DNA of 64,000 bases from Trema orientale (GCA_002914845.1 JXTC01000467.1:140326-204325); one strand, 5' to 3'; counted from the first letter of the stretch, positions 1-12,725 are shown. The notes: generated by a model from the sequence alone, not told the origin. Translations and numbers: made by a program.

Positions 1-1089
1 GGGGAATTAGAAACGGCTCAGAATTTGTTTGATGAGGTACCCATCCGCGATAAGATCTCTTGGACTTCAATGATAAGTGGGTATTTCAGTGTTGGAGAAG
101 TTTCAAAGGCTTGTCATCTATTCTGGAACATGCCAGATAGAGATGCAGTCGCATGGACGACAATGATTTCAGGGCATGTCCACAGTGAACTTTTCATGGA
201 AGCAACAAATATATTTTCTAAAATGCGGGCTCATGGTGTTTTACCATTAAATTCCACTTATTGTATTCTTCTTGGAGCCATGGGTGCAATGGCATATCTT
301 GATCCTGGAAGGCAGCTACACTGCCTGGTGATAAAAACACAGTATAAGTTTGACTTGATTCTTGACAATTCACTGATTTCCATGTATGCCAAATGTGGGG
401 AGATAAGTGCTGCATATAGCATATTCTCAAAGATGGTTTTTCGAGATTTGGTTTCCTGGAATTCTATGATCATGGGGTTTTCAAATCATGGGTTTGCAGA
501 CAAAACTCTAGAGACCTTCAAAACAATGGTAGAATCTGGGACTCTCCCAAACTCGGTAACCTTTTTGGGCATTCTATCAGCATGTAGCCATGCAGGACTT
601 CTAAGAAGAGGGTGGGAACTTTTCAATGCCATGATCAATGTTTATGCTGTTCAACCAGGCTTGGAGCATTACATCTGCATGATCGATCTTCTGGGCCGAG
701 CAGGGAAAGTAAAGGAAGCGTACCAGTTTGTGATGAGGCTACCTTTTGAACCAGGACATGCTGTTTGGGGGGCATTGCTTGGATTATGTGGCTTAGGCGA
801 GACAAATGCTGAGATTGCTAGACACGCAGCCAAACGACTACTTGAACTGGATCCTCTAAATGCACCTGCTCATGTGGCACTTTGTAACATCCATGCAGCT
901 AATTATCAGCACAATGAGGAGAAAATGTTGAGGAAGGAGATGGGAATAAAAGGTGTGAGAAAGGTTCCTGGATGTAGTTGGATAGTGATGAAAGGGAGAG
1001 TTCATGTATTTCTTTCAGGAGACAAAGTTGAACAACCAAATGTGCATGATATGTTGTTGCTCTTTTTCAATACTGTTGATGAATCCTGA
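1..1089 (+). CDS. PPR protein, PLS class with E/E+ domain (5' partial)
   Basis: The reading frame is open from the first base and ends at TGA 1087-1089, so the start lies outside the window. The visible 362 residues hold PLS-type pentatricopeptide repeats, recognisable by recurring blocks such as [18 protein letters not shown] and SWNSMIMGF, each followed by a helix ending in a FxxM-like motif. A C-terminal E-type region follows (from about [15 protein letters not shown]), then an E+-like tail ([18 protein letters not shown]). There is no DYW deaminase. Family knowledge: such proteins bind organellar RNA and often specify C-to-U editing sites in mitochondria or plastids. The targeting peptide is off-window, so the organelle cannot be read. 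It resembles the Arabidopsis At1g32415 type by memory only. It runs tail-to-tail with the adaptin-binding gene downstream. Confidence 0.93.
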   Translation, partial: GELETAQNLFDEVPIRDKISWTSMISGYFSVGEVSKACHLFWNMPDRDAVAWTTMISGHVHSELFMEATNIFSKMRAHGVLPLNSTYCILLGAMGAMAYLDPGRQLHCLVIKTQYKFDLILDNSLISMYAKCGEISAAYSIFSKMVFRDLVSWNSMIMGFSNHGFADKTLETFKTMVESGTLPNSVTFLGILSACSHAGLLRRGWELFNAMINVYAVQPGLEHYICMIDLLGRAGKVKEAYQFVMRLPFEPGHAVWGALLGLCGLGETNAEIARHAAKRLLELDPLNAPAHVALCNIHAANYQHNEEKMLRKEMGIKGVRKVPGCSWIVMKGRVHVFLSGDKVEQPNVHDMLLLFFNTVDES

Positions 1090-2326
1090 AGCAAAGGCTG
1101 TTGAAAAATTGTGGATTCTTCAGAGATTGGCTCCACATTTTTCGTTGAAATGCAGCTTTTGAAGTAGCTCATCTCCATTACACAATTTTTCCACCTTCAT
1201 CTTCGAGCTCTATCTATATCTTGGGTGGACACATACATCCGAACCAGTTCTCTTGATACTGGCCATACATACTCTTTAGAAAGTATAAACCAGTTAGCAT
1301 ATATTGTTTATTTTGACGGAAAAATTGACCAACTTCAAATTGCACAAAGCTTTCATTTGTAGCACGAGAAAAAAATAGAAGCCTGGTCTAGTAATGCAAG
1401 TTGCAATTGGAGTTTGGGACGATTTGTAGTATACTCTGAGCTTTGTTCTCTTGTGATATTATTTAATCAGGAAAGTTAATAGAATGCTTCCAAAAAAAAA
1501 AAAAACATTACAAAATGAAAGTCAGCATGTGGTTACATGTTCTATTTGTTTCTTAGCAAGATGACATGATGTAGGTAATTGACACTATTATTCATCTCAC
1601 CCGTTTCATTAGTATTAGATTCAAGCAATGAGTAGTGTAGACTGTTGAGCATAATTTTAGATTCCACCAACGTTACTTGTTAATTTTCAAATTTATATGA
1701 TGGCGTGTTTAGTAGTGGAATCTATCCTGAGGTCTCCTATTTATCACTAGTTTAAAAAAGTGAAAAAAAAAAATGACAAATTTATAGAGAACACTTCGAG
1801 AGAGGAAAAAATAAAGTAAAAGAAAAAGAAAAAATGATGGATGTAATATTACCGTCGCGGTTGAAACATCAAATTTAACAATGAAATTGTAGATTATACA
1901 GACACAACAAAACCCACATTTCCAATCAAGATATTAGTCTACACCGCATATCAAAGCATCTAATTCTACCAATATCTGATATATGTTTCTGCAAGGAGCA
2001 CATTGCCTAGTATTTCCCCTTTAATCAGGGTAACTAAATTATGAATATTACTAAAATTACCATTTATTAGGTAAAAAACAACTGACACTACCTGAGAAAA
2101 AAAAAAAACAAACTTCGCTATAGAAGGTTGAGCAACAATCTCATGTTATCAGCTGTTGAAAACCATACTATGTAGCCACACAGATGAGATATACAGGTGG
2201 AAACAGAGACTGCTGGCTCCTTAAAATTCTCTCTCAAGAACAAGTAGTAGAAAAACAAATAGGGGGTACAACAAATCTCGAAACCACTCAGCCATCCCAA
2301 ATTATTTTTAAAAAATATTAACTGCG
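1090..2326. other. Intergenic, tail-to-tail 3' regions
   Basis: This 1.2 kb separates two convergent genes and should hold both 3' UTRs. It is AT-rich with A-runs near 1492 and 2098. I see no open frame with coding character and no structured repeat. Confidence 0.6.
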
Positions 2327-4887
2327 TTAAGTTTCCTCCTCTTCATCACTGCCACCTCCAAACATGGCAGCCATTTTCAATGCCATATTGGCAGCCATTT
2401 CTCTCCTCTGAAAATCAGGCATCAACCTCAAATTATCTCGTATGTTACCAATCTCGGACATCAACTGTTCCAACTCCTCAAAATCAAAATGTGAACTCTC
2501 ATCTCGTTTCATTGCTTGGTTAGGATCATCTGGATGTGGAATGACACCGCCCTTGTCATTCTCATTATGCAATGAGGCCCCTGATGTTGAGGGCCGCATC
2601 TCCTCCCCATCAAATTTGGTCCAGTTCTCTAGATTGCCATAGTTGGGATTATCTTGAGCAATCAATCTCTCTGAATTTGAGGAAGCAGTACCGATACTAG
2701 CAGAAACCCATTCTTTATCTGTGTCATCCCATGGTTCAGCTGAGCCAGTGGATAGAATTTCATACTCCAATTCATAATCAGATTCTTCTTCGGACAAGTC
2801 TGAAAGAGAGGATAAAAATTTGTATTCCGAACACGAAGTCAAGTAATAAACAAATAAAGATGGAGAGTAAGACCTTCTCTTTCAGGTAACGTTGGTTCAG
2901 TAACCTTATCTCCGGACTTCAGAATCATTCCAGGCCACATATGAGCAGAGAGAGCACCAAGGAGACGTTCAACTCCTTGTGAATCACCATCAACTGACAA
3001 ACCTGTTCGAAAAAGCATCTTTATGTCATTGACATAAGTTACGCAGAAATAAACATAGATAGACAGTTTTTTATTTATTTTTATTTATTCCAAACTAGTC
3101 ATTCCTTATATCATTTTTCACTTATTACAAAGTCCCAGTTGTTACACTTAATATTCTTGGAACCCAACAAGTAAACTCCATCCGCAGGCATAACATGAAG
3201 CACTTTCACCCTTAAATATGTATATCAGTAAGTTATAGATCTCCTAACCACTTCTTAAGCAGGAAAGCTCAAATCATAATGCTATGTCCATGCCACGCCA
3301 TAATCATGGCTATCCTTAAGATCAAAATCTGAAACAATTTCCTATGTTAACCGTTGCTATGAATAGATCAAATTATCACAATGCAAGCACTTTCACCCTT
3401 AAATATGCATATCAGTAAGTTATAGATCTCTCTAACCACTTTTCAAGCAGGAAAGCTCAAATCACAATGCTATGTCCATGTCACGCCATAATCATGGCTG
3501 TCCTTGAGATCAAAATCTGAAACGATTTCTTATATTAACCATTGCTATGAATAGATCAAATTATCACAATGCCAGAATTTGTTTCCTCAACCATCATCAT
3601 CAAAGAATGTAAAACCCAGAATTTAAGCAGGTGCTCACATTCCTCAAGTTCATTTATTATGCTTTATAGTTTCAAAATAGGGTAGAATGTCATATTTGAC
3701 TCAATTGAAAAACAGGAAGAGGGTCTTACATTTGTCAAAATCAGCATTAGAAGCACATGCTTCAATGAACTCAATATTATGCTCAGTGCACCACTCCAAG
3801 CATGACCGCCTAATCTCCAAGTCCACCGATGGCTCGTCATCCCCTAACAAACTGCTTCCTTCAGTTTCAGAAATTCCATAATCAGCAAACTCCAAATGAG
3901 AGTTGGCGGACAAGTCATTAACCTTCAAGAGGCGTCTTCTGTATTCAGAATGAACTGGATGACCAGGAACAAGATCCACTTTGTTCCCTATGCACAACAA
4001 AATCTCAAACTTTTGTACATCATTATGAGTTACCCAATTCTGAAGGGCAACAAGAGACGAGAGCTGCACAGAATTACATAGAAGGAAATTCATTTCTGCA
4101 ACACTTTTGTGGTTACACAGAGAACAAATTCAAATGGATAGGGTACTAGAGCATTAAATGGCAAAAAATAAACACCGCAGAAGGGTAAAATTGTGAGAAA
4201 GGAAACGGCCTACATCATTCATGTTGAAGACCATGACAAGGGCGGCAAGCCGGGTATAGATTGGAAGAGTCGAAATGGAGAATCTGTCGTGGAGATGAGC
4301 CACGCATACGGAAACATCAGCAGTGTAGTACTTCGTGTTGATAGTCCAGCTGCTTGCAAAAACCAACAATCAATACAAATTGTAAAGAATAAAAACACAG
4401 ATAAGCCTTCTGTATCGTTTTGTTCCTAAGACTAACCAGTGATGAAGTTCAACGTAGTCTTGCCTAAGGGGGAAAAAAAAATGGAAACCTACCCATGAAG
4501 TAACTCCTCGGAAGACGAATCAGAAGCATCTTCAACATCAGCTGAGATTAATCCTGCAATCAAAATATTCCTTCAATTTCTTTGAAATGTGTTTCCAAGT
4601 TACTATTCGCCAAAAGTCCGAAAATATTAATTACGTGTAACGGCTCAAACAAAAGTCATTTGAGAATGTAAGGATAGAAGCAGCTTTCAACCGATTTACC
4701 ATACGAGAACCAAAAGAAAAACCATAGAGATCCAAAAGACACATTAAGAAGAGAGAGAGAGAGAGAGAAGTGACATACGGGAGAGGAGAGTGCGCTTGCC
4801 AACGTTAGTGGAGCCAATAAAGATGACGCCAGGCCTCTTATCCAGAGATTGGTGAGGACTGTTATCACCATTCTCCTCTTGTTGCAT
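2327..4887 (-). CDS. AAGAB: Alpha/gamma-adaptin-binding protein p34 (AAGAB) homolog
   Basis: Six exons on the minus strand join in frame: 4887-4779, 4553-4493, 4352-4214, 4063-3730, 3002-2874, 2799-2327, giving 414 residues. The N-terminal half is Rab-like: a P-loop-like GSTNVGKRT near residue 22 and an NKVD motif (IGNKVDL) in exon 4. The block SWTINTKYYTADVSVCV and the later CLEWCTEHNIEF match conserved positions of the p34 family. The C-terminus (FEELEQLMSEIGNIRDN, then FQRREMAANMA and GGGSDEEEE) is the family's conserved dimerising tail. In animals p34 chaperones assembly of the AP-1 and AP-2 clathrin adaptors in the cytosol; the same role in plants is inference. Oddity: the Walker A Ser/Thr after GK is Arg. 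The exon 3 acceptor could lie 3 bp further in (4349). Confidence 0.9.
3197..3572. repeat. 188-bp tandem duplication inside an intron
   Basis: Two adjacent copies, 3197-3384 and 3385-3572, are nearly identical. Both run from CACTTTCACCCTTAAATATG to AAATTATCACAATGC with about a dozen substitutions. They lie in intron 4 of the AAGAB homolog. The low divergence suggests a fairly young duplication. Confidence 0.85.
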
Positions 4888-5721
4888 TTTCCCTTTTTGT
4901 GCCAACTATTTCTTTGCCTACCTGCACTTGACTTGAGTATCCCAAAGTTCAAAAATAAATATATATTATGAATCCCATTCATCTATAAGGACTTTTGAAT
5001 AAAATTAGAAAGCTCACTGATCCAAACAAAAACTAACTTGAATTGGGAAATGAAAGCTATCCTGAGCCTTTAAAACCCATTAGAGAGCAGAGTAGAGAAA
5101 AAAAAGAGTGATTAGCTAAATACCCACGAACCTATTTTTGTTTTGTATTATTTGTGTGTGTGTATATATATATATATATATACACACTACTCTGCTCTTG
5201 TTCCTCAATGAGATGCATCAATAAGAACAGTTTCTCTCAAAGCACCACACTTTATAATCGAAATTACTTCATCCATGGATTATAGAATAAAAAATAATTC
5301 AAAAAATTTCAATGATCTCGTTCGATTTTCTAAGACCCAAAAGCAGGGTGAAAAAAAAGTAGAGTGCACAGACCTGAATAGAGAATATCAGAGCAACTGG
5401 GTTCGGGTCTCGGTTGAATTCGGGAAGATGCAGACTAAAGCTGAGGGGAAAATTCAACTAAAATTCCTGGGCATATGGCACAAATGATCCCTGAAGTATC
5501 CAATTTCTGTCAATTTGGTCCTCAAAATTTTAATTATGATAAGTAAGTCTCCAAATTCTCTGATTTAAAACAGTTTGGTCCATAGATTGCCTAAATTACG
5601 ATATGTTCTTAAATTTCTGATTTAAAACATTAAGTTGTAGCATTTAAAAGTGTATTTAAAAGGTAATTTATATGTTCGTATAATGAATTTAGTTTTTTTA
5701 ATACAAAAAATCATACTTTTT

Positions 5722-6105
5722 TATCAATACAAATTTTTTTTTTCCACATTTTTCTATTAAATCTCACAAAATTTACATCTATTATCAAAATTAGAGTTTA
5801 AAATTATTGAAAAAACATCTTTACATTTTTAAATTGTTAATTTGCATCAACAAAAATAGATAAAAAAGCGACTATCTCTTGACCAATGAATAGTCAATAA
5901 TATTTGAAGAATTCAAATATGGCAGTTTTTGAATACTTAAAAATCTTTTTTATAACTTATGTTTTCTAATTTTAGAATGTAAAGACATTTTTATTTAATA
6001 ATTTTAAACTCCAATTTTGATCATATATATGGATATGATCATATATATGGATATTTGATAGAAAAATACAAATTGAAAATTTTATTTTCTATCGATGATA
6101 AGGTG
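5722..6105. mobile_element. MITE with ~90 bp inverted arms (family A, copy 1)
   Basis: The left arm (about 5722-5812) and the reverse complement of the right arm (about 6000-6105) share the order TTTTTCTATYAAATCTC, an AT stretch, ATCAAAATTRGAGTTTAAAA. The right arm has an extra internal duplication of GATCATATATATGGATAT (twice near 6018-6055). A second copy with the same arms lies at 14610-14962. There are no coding sequences. The target duplication was not resolved. Confidence 0.6.
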
Positions 6106-6816
6106 TGGAGTTTTTTTACAAATTATTTGTGTTCGGTTATTTTGATTTTCGTGTATTGGGTGGCCTATCGGCTTGAGAGATGAAAACTGTTTTAGACGTT
6201 ATTTTTTAGGGGCTTTTTTTTTTGGTATTCATTAGTAATTTTGACAATTTTTAGACTAATTAAGAGTCTTTTTTGGCCAAATATTTTATTCCTAATTAAA
6301 AATATAAAACCCCTAAAAAATTGTATGAATGCAACTATTTTCTTAAAAAAAAATATTAATTTTTTTGGATTACCCAAACTCAAATAACAAAACCGTTAGC
6401 AAACCGAAAACTATTCAGTTCGGTATGTGCTTGAGTTGGGCCGGATTGATTGTCAGATAGATTGAGTTAGTCAGATATGAAATAGATTTTGAGATATCTA
6501 GAATTATCATTTAATAAAAAATTGAATTAAAATTATTACCTATATATTATTCTCATAAGTAAACATGCTATTAGAGGAATGAAGAAATCGATCTAATAAA
6601 CCATTTGGAAAGTAACTTTAGTAGATAACTTACTTTTAAAGGCTCTTTACAAAGAAATGTGTTTAAATTATATCTCCACGCTTGCCATATTATTAAAAAG
6701 GTGCATTTTGCAGAGAAAAATAATTAAAAAATTAGACCATTTATTAAAAATACTTTAAAAAGTTATAGCTTCTCCAAATCCTCTGCCATTGCTTGTGTTT
6801 TAGATTTTAGGTCTTT

Positions 6817-7111
6817 TAGGCTTCGTTTGAAACCTGAATTTTGGATGAAAAAAATTGCGCAGAAAAAGTTATGGAAAAAAAAAAGAGAGAAAAATATTTT
6901 TTCAAAATGTTTATAGAATTTTATTTTGACACTTTTGATTTATTAATTAATGTACTAAAATTCTATGTATTAAAAAATGATATTAAATCAAATTCTGACT
7001 TTGCTTGAAAAAATTTCTATTACTTTTTATTTCAATCAAAATAAGATAAAATAAAATTCTTTAATTTTTTTATTTTCTCTTTCTAAAAATCTAAGTTTCA
7101 AAGGAGCCTTA
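6817..7111. mobile_element. Small MITE with GGCTTCGTTTGAAACC-type ends
   Basis: The left end AGGCTTCGTTTGAAACCTGA pairs with the right end, whose reverse complement reads AGGCTCCTTTGAAACTTAGA. The inside is AT-rich and non-coding. Ends of the GGCnnCGTTTGAAACC type are common among plant MITEs, but I cannot assign a superfamily and no clear target duplication is visible. Confidence 0.5.
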
Positions 7112-7916
7112 GAGGGATCAATATTTTAAACGCTGGCAACATATACAATTTTACATAATTGCCTTCATCTTTGACAGCTGCGATATATTTTTAGCAGTTT
7201 TGTCCACTAAAGTTTGGGAACTTATTGCCAGGATTAGTAATTCAGGAACCAAATTGTCAGGACAAGGACAGTCTACGGAGGCCTTCGAAAGCCAGAGGAT
7301 GAAAAAAATGCATTTGTGCCATTAACCCAAGAATTGTCCCCATTCTTTCATAGACCAGCGGTTCTTTTCTGTTCTCTCCGGCGTCCTCCCTCCGTCTTCG
7401 TCTTCACCACGAACCAGAAAGGTAATCTTCTCAGCCATGAAAGCTTCTCCTTTATTTATTTTCTTCTGGGTTTTCTCTTAAGCTATGTCTATGTCTATGA
7501 CTACGTTGGTTTTCACCGAGTGAACTTTGTTTCTCTCTTCAAGTGGGTCTGTTTAGCTGTTCTTCAGTAGCTAAAGCGTATTTCAGTATGCTTTTAATTT
7601 TGATTATTCTGAAGATATAAGAAAAATCAGAGAAACCCAGAAAATTTGAATTCAAATCAAGCGAGCGGAGTAGAAACCGAGTGTAGGGTTGGCTAGGTTC
7701 TCTTTTGAGAGTCTTGGATTATGGGTTTTGAAGTTTATATGGATTGGATTATCGGGTTATTGAAAAAACAATGAAAAATTTCGGAGAATTCAAAGAAATT
7801 ACGTTAGTGTTTGCTTCTCAATTTTCTGCTTAAAACCCTTGTGGCATTATTTGGAAGACGCTAATTCTCTGACATGCTTGATTATGGAACAGAAGGGTTA
7901 TTGCTGTTGAGTGAAA

Positions 7917-10900
7917 ATGGCGGGTTCGAGTTTAGGATCGAAGTCCCTTAAGGATTATCTGAAACGGTATGGGAGCAATAACGAAGAGGAAAAGAAAAAG
8001 AAGAAGAAGAAACCAAAAGCTACGCCAAAAGCCTTGGGCGTTTTAGTTGTAGATGAAGATCCGGTTTGGCAAAAACCAGTACAGCTTGAAGAAGAAAATG
8101 ACAATGATTCAGCTGGTAGGTAATGATTAATTGTACACATTTAGCTGAATTTACAGAGTTTATAAATGCTTTCTGAATTGTTTTTGGTTCCCTTTGTAGA
8201 AGAAGAGAAGCCCCAAATTGATGAAGATATTGAGGTTAAAAGAATGAGGAGGCTTGAGCAGCTAAGAGCCATTCGGGCTAGTAATCCTATATCTGAGGAT
8301 GGAAGTGGTTGGGTTACTCTCTCTCCAAAAAGCTCAAATTTGAATAATTCAAATTCTGATTTGTCTCCACCACGTAAACAGACGGCTAGAAATGACACTC
8401 CTTCACCTGAACCTGAACTGAAGCCTTCTGGAGAAGATAATGATTTGTCTCCACCACGGCAGCGGCGGATGCGCCACCACACACCATCACCAGAACCTCA
8501 TAACCCCAGTTCTTACTTTTCTCCGGCTCGTAATCGAAGAGCTCGAAATGACACACCTTCACCTGAACATGATAGAAAACCTGGAAAGGAAGATTTGGAT
8601 TTGTCACCCCCTCGGCAGCAACGAAAGCGCCACCGCACACCTTCACCTGAATCTGGTAAGGGTCCTCTGCGCTCCTTGGACTTGTCTCCACCTCGTAATC
8701 GAAGGGTTCGAAAAGACACACCTTCACCTGAACGCCATACAAGGCCTGGAAAGGAAGATGTAGATTTGTCACCCCCTCGACAGCGGAGAAGACATCACCG
8801 TACTCCGTCACCAGAACCTGATATGAAACCTGGACGCTCTTCTCGCCAAGACGATGATATATCTCCTCCTCGCCGACCTCGTCGTGACTCTCCCTATCAA
8901 GATGACTTGCGTGCTGCACCTGGTTCAGACCTTTCACCCCAAAGGAAAAATAGGAATGATGGTGAGGATTTTGAACATCTCTTATTTTTCTTCTTCTTCT
9001 TCCTCTTTTTTTTTTTTGGTTTTTTATTTTGTTATTTTTTTTAAAATATCAACTATAATGTAGAAGTTCAATTTAAACCCTTTTCTTAACAACTGTCTTG
9101 GTTTCAGATCTTTCTCCACCGAGGAAAAACAGGAAACAAGTGTCTGTTCCAGAGCGGAAAACTGGTTTAATTTCTGGTCGAGACATGAGAGAAGAAATTG
9201 CTAGAACTAAGCAGCAGGATTTAATCAGGTAAACATTTGCTTATGTCACGGGAATTTATTTATTTTTGTAAAGAAAGTTTTGCATCTCTCTACAAATTTT
9301 CTTTTTTGTATTACAGCTTGTTGATAGTCAATTCTATAAATTTTACTCAGATAACATATTCATATCAAAATTTTATCCATGCATTCATGTTCGTTAATGC
9401 CTTTTAATGGGTTCAGCAGGAGGACCCAATATCAAATATTAACAGTTATAACTTTTGAGCTTGAGTCTGTATTCAACTAATTGAGGAGTCATTTGCCAGA
9501 GCTTTACTCTCTCTTAAACAATACAGATTTTGTATCTGAAATATGCTATAGTAGGGAGTTTGGTGATTCTTCCCGTGCTTTTAGTGCTGGTCCTGTCTCA
9601 CTTCAGGCAGCAGATGTTGCTCAGTTAGTTTGGTGATTCTTTTTCTTAATATTTACAAGTTGTCACTTCTTTTCTGGTTTGATTATAATCTGATTAGAAG
9701 TACTAATACTGTTCATTTGTAGTATGTCATTTTGTCTTCTCTTCCTTTTTAGATGAATTTTTAGTTATATGGTTACTTACCAGCCTTTTTAACCTTTGGG
9801 TTGCATTGAATAAAGCTGGGACAAAAGAAAGGAAAGTTGTCCTTGCTCATTGGATATTTATTCTAATTTTTACGTTGGTTGACAGATATTCTTAATGTTC
9901 TAACACATATCCACTTTTGTAGGTTTCAAGAGATGGATCCTTCTATAAGCGGTCGAGGTGCAGAACCTGTATATCGTGATAAGATAAAAGGTTAGACAAT
10001 TTCATCTTACCTAATTTAATTTGGTCATTCTCAAGTATGTATGATTTATCCATGTCTCATTTACTTTTGTTGCAGGGGAACGCATAACAAAAGAGGAGTA
10101 CTTGAAATCAAGACAAAAAGTAGAAGAAAAGCCCAAGGTACATGCGAAAGTTTACAGTTATATTTTACTGATGGTTCTTTTTACTTTCATCAATTACGGT
10201 GACTCAGTGGTTAGTCTCGCTTCTAATTTTCTATCTTCACATGTGGGCCTAAGATTATCTCGTCAGTTTTTCTTATTAGTATCATTATTTTATATAGTTT
10301 GTTTATACGTTTCTCTTCTAGTACATTTGGTATATAACTGATATTGTAGCACAAAGATCTGGATATCTTTAATAAACTCTTGAAGTTCATTGTTAAATTA
10401 ATGTCAACTCTTTTTCCCCTTTGTATAAAATTGATAGAACTTAAATGATGCAGAAGTGATGACTTCAAATCCATGTGATGCTTATATAACTCTACCCTGA
10501 ATCATCCTTGACGAGATAAGTCTGCCTAGATGTTTGTGATGAGTATTTAGCTCTTAGCTGGCTTTTGGTAGGTTATCCCTTCTTGTTCTTGGGATGTAGT
10601 GCTTCATGGTGGAAGCTGGAAGGTGCAGGTTTAATTTAACTATACTTTTCGTTTAAGGCTATTATTGATAGGAGGAAGGAAGATAGGAAGTAAGGAATGG
10701 TACATTACCAAGGGAAGGAAAGGGGAGAGGTAGGAAACCACTTGTTGTGTTTGGTATGCAATGAGGAAGGGAAGACCAAAATCCTCTCCCTTATTTGATA
10801 CGGCAGTGCAGGGGAATGGGAGATCAAGATTTTTTTTTTTTTTTTTTTGTTACGATGACAACTCGACAACTTGAGTGGACATTTTTCCCTTAAAATCTCG

Positions 10901-11188
10901 CCAATTTGAGGAATTAAAAATTGTCTCAAAATGATGATTTGAAATCCATTCTCCTAAAGTCCTTCCTCCAAACACCAACATATCCCAAATCCATCCACAA
11001 ATCCTCCCAATTCTCATGCATTTCCTTCCTTCCACTTCTATCTCCTACCAAACACACTCTTAGAGGACATAGTGAAATTGCCATGTTAATGAATTTGTTT
11101 GTTATTATTCAATACTCCCAATTTCTCCTTATATTTTGCAATAAATTTAAAACTTCATCTCCACAAACTATTTTTTGTTATCCAATCA

Positions 11189-11221
<33 letters not shown>

Positions 11222-12725
11222 GCTTTGACAGTCATCTGCCTGCATTTATCAGGAGAAAAAGTTGGAATGGGGCAAGGGGTTGGCTCAGAAGCGGGAAGCT
11301 GAGGCTAGGCTGCAAGAATTAGAACTCGAGAAGGAGAAGCCATTTGCACGGACAAGGTAGATTCTAATATACTTGTTGCCAAACATCTATATATGCCATT
11401 TTAGTTGTCGTGATGTTTGTGAAGGTATGTATTCCTGACTCTTTTCATTGAAGCACATAGAGAAAGTACGTTTTTAATTTATACTTTTGGTACATGATTT
11501 ACATCCTGGTTACTTTGCGGTAATTTCATACTTGATTTAAACTTGTGCCAGTTGGCGTGTGTTTCTGATACCATTATGTATAGCATGATGTATGGTTGCA
11601 TACAGGGTACTATTATCATTGTTACTGATTTGAGTAATAGAGAACCTTTCCCTCCATTTTCTTTCAATTAATAAAGAATCCTTGTCCATGAGAAAAGGGC
11701 ATAAGAAGAGGATGATTGCTATAAATGGAGGTTGTACGTATTATGGTTTTAACTGTGCAGAATCTTCCTAGGGAAACAAAGTGTTTTTTTTTTTTAGTAA
11801 AACTCTGTAGAACGTGCATTTATTTTGCAATGGTCGGTATATTTGTCTTTCTTCTCTTTGTTATTAACAAACACAACGTTTCTCCTTCGTTCAGTTCACT
11901 GTTCATTTGTTTGGGTGGGGGTGGAAGGTTGTTTACTGTTCACTTGGGAAAACAAAAGAAAAGTTTATTCCAGAAATACTTGATTTGTTTGCATTTCATT
12001 GTTGAGCTAATGAACACTTGTATGGTGAGTTTTTCATTGGTTGTGCTTGATCTGTATGCATCTCTAATGCGTTGTAAAATTAACAACCCCCTCCCCTCCC
12101 AAAAAAAAAAAACGTTTCTTTTCCTTTATGTTTAGTGACTTTCTCATAATGTCATCTGTTGTTTGCAGAGATGATCCAGAACTTGACAAAATAATGAAAG
12201 AAAGTATAAGATGGGGTGATCCAATGGCACATTTGGTGAAGGTAAGTAGGTAATGAGACGACTATAGATTATTTAGTGGTCAAATCTACAGATTTTTATA
12301 ATACTGACTTGTGGCGATTTCACATATTGTAGAGAAAGCAATTTGAACCTGCTCTGTCTAACTTGGGGGACAGTGAAAAGATGAAGGAATCGGGATTTGT
12401 CATTCCTCAGGATATCCCTAATCACAGCTGGTTAAAAAGAGGATTAGATACTGCACCAAATCGATATGGCATAAGGCCAGGAAGACATTGGGATGGTGTT
12501 GATCGTAGTACTGGTTAGTTGGCTGCCAAATTTTTTTCAGTCAGATGCTTTTATTTAACCTTCAGTCTAGTGGGAGAAATATTATCGAGCTTAGATTGAC
12601 TTAGCTGTATCTCTAATACATGTTGTTTGTGTTTTGTAGGATACGAGAAAGAATTATTCAAAAGGATGAATGAGAAGCGAGCTACAGAAAGGGAGGCCTA
12701 TCTTTGGTCTGTATCCGATATGTGA
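7917..12725 (+). CDS. BUD13: Pre-mRNA splicing factor BUD13 (CWC26) homolog
   Basis: Nine exons join in frame: 7917-8115, 8200-8961, 9108-9228, 9923-9990, 10076-10137, 11253-11356, 12169-12241, 12333-12513, 12640-12725, giving 551 residues. The start MAGSSLGSKSLKDYLKRYG is the family's N-terminus; a GTG six bases upstream is not the start. After a Lys-rich stretch, exon 2 holds degenerate repeats of SPPR..R....TPSPE. The C-terminal half is the conserved BUD13 region: GLISGRDMREEI, RWGDPMAHLV, PNRYGIRPGRHWDGVDRS, and the end KRMNEKRATEREAYLWSVSDM. In yeast Bud13 is part of the RES complex with Pml1 and Snu17, which binds the activated spliceosome and promotes splicing and nuclear retention of unspliced RNA. 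Nuclear location follows from that role. Several introns carry AT-rich repeats and intron 5 a MITE. Confidence 0.96.
8350..8950 (+). repeat. Coding repeats in BUD13 exon 2 (SPPR/TPSPE units)
   Basis: Units of roughly 27-33 residues recur six or more times: D(L/I)SPPR, then basic residues, then (D/R/H)TPSPEp, then a KPG(K)ED linker. At DNA level TTGTCTCCACC, TTGTCACCCCC and CACACCTTCACCTGAAC recur. Ser-Pro and Thr-Pro steps beside Arg are typical phosphorylation targets in splicing proteins; their use here is inference. The repeats also create long open frames on the opposite strand, which are not genes. Confidence 0.85.
10738..11066. mobile_element. MITE inside BUD13 intron 5
   Basis: The left part carries TTGTGTTTGGTATGCAATGA and the right part ends in ctCCTACCAAACACACTC, giving inverted GTGTTTGGTA ends with purine-rich (GGAAGGG) sequence on the left and pyrimidine-rich sequence on the right. 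The inside is non-coding with a poly-T run at about 10831-10849. Splice sites of the host intron are unaffected. Confidence 0.5.
11188..11220. repeat. (ATT)n microsatellite
   Basis: About eleven ATT units lie in BUD13 intron 5, about 32 bp upstream of the exon 6 acceptor. Confidence 0.9.

Larger units (their letters stand above)
4888..7916. other. Divergent intergenic region between AAGAB and BUD13
   Basis: This is the shared upstream region of two divergently transcribed genes. It contains a (TA)n run near 5163-5182, two miniature inverted-repeat elements (listed separately) and, at 7330-7890, a likely BUD13 5' leader. A donor after 7419 (AAAG|GTAATC) and an acceptor near 7890 (GAACAG) suggest a 5' UTR intron of about 470 bp. 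Outer inverted motifs at 5474 (TGGCACAAATG) and near 7322 (CATTTGTGCCA), both followed inward by AATTTGGTcC-like sequence, may mark one degenerate 1.85 kb element enclosing the two MITEs. No coding gene is supported. Confidence 0.5.

Noticed and set aside
8386-8937. 183-residue open frame on the strand opposite BUD13 exon 2
   Set aside because: It is produced by the SPPR/TPSPE repeat composition read backwards; no domain, and the sense strand is clearly BUD13.
11725-12135. 136-residue plus-strand frame in BUD13 intron 6
   Set aside because: It lies wholly in an intron, runs through poly-T and poly-A tracts and has no domain; the exons on either side splice in frame without it.
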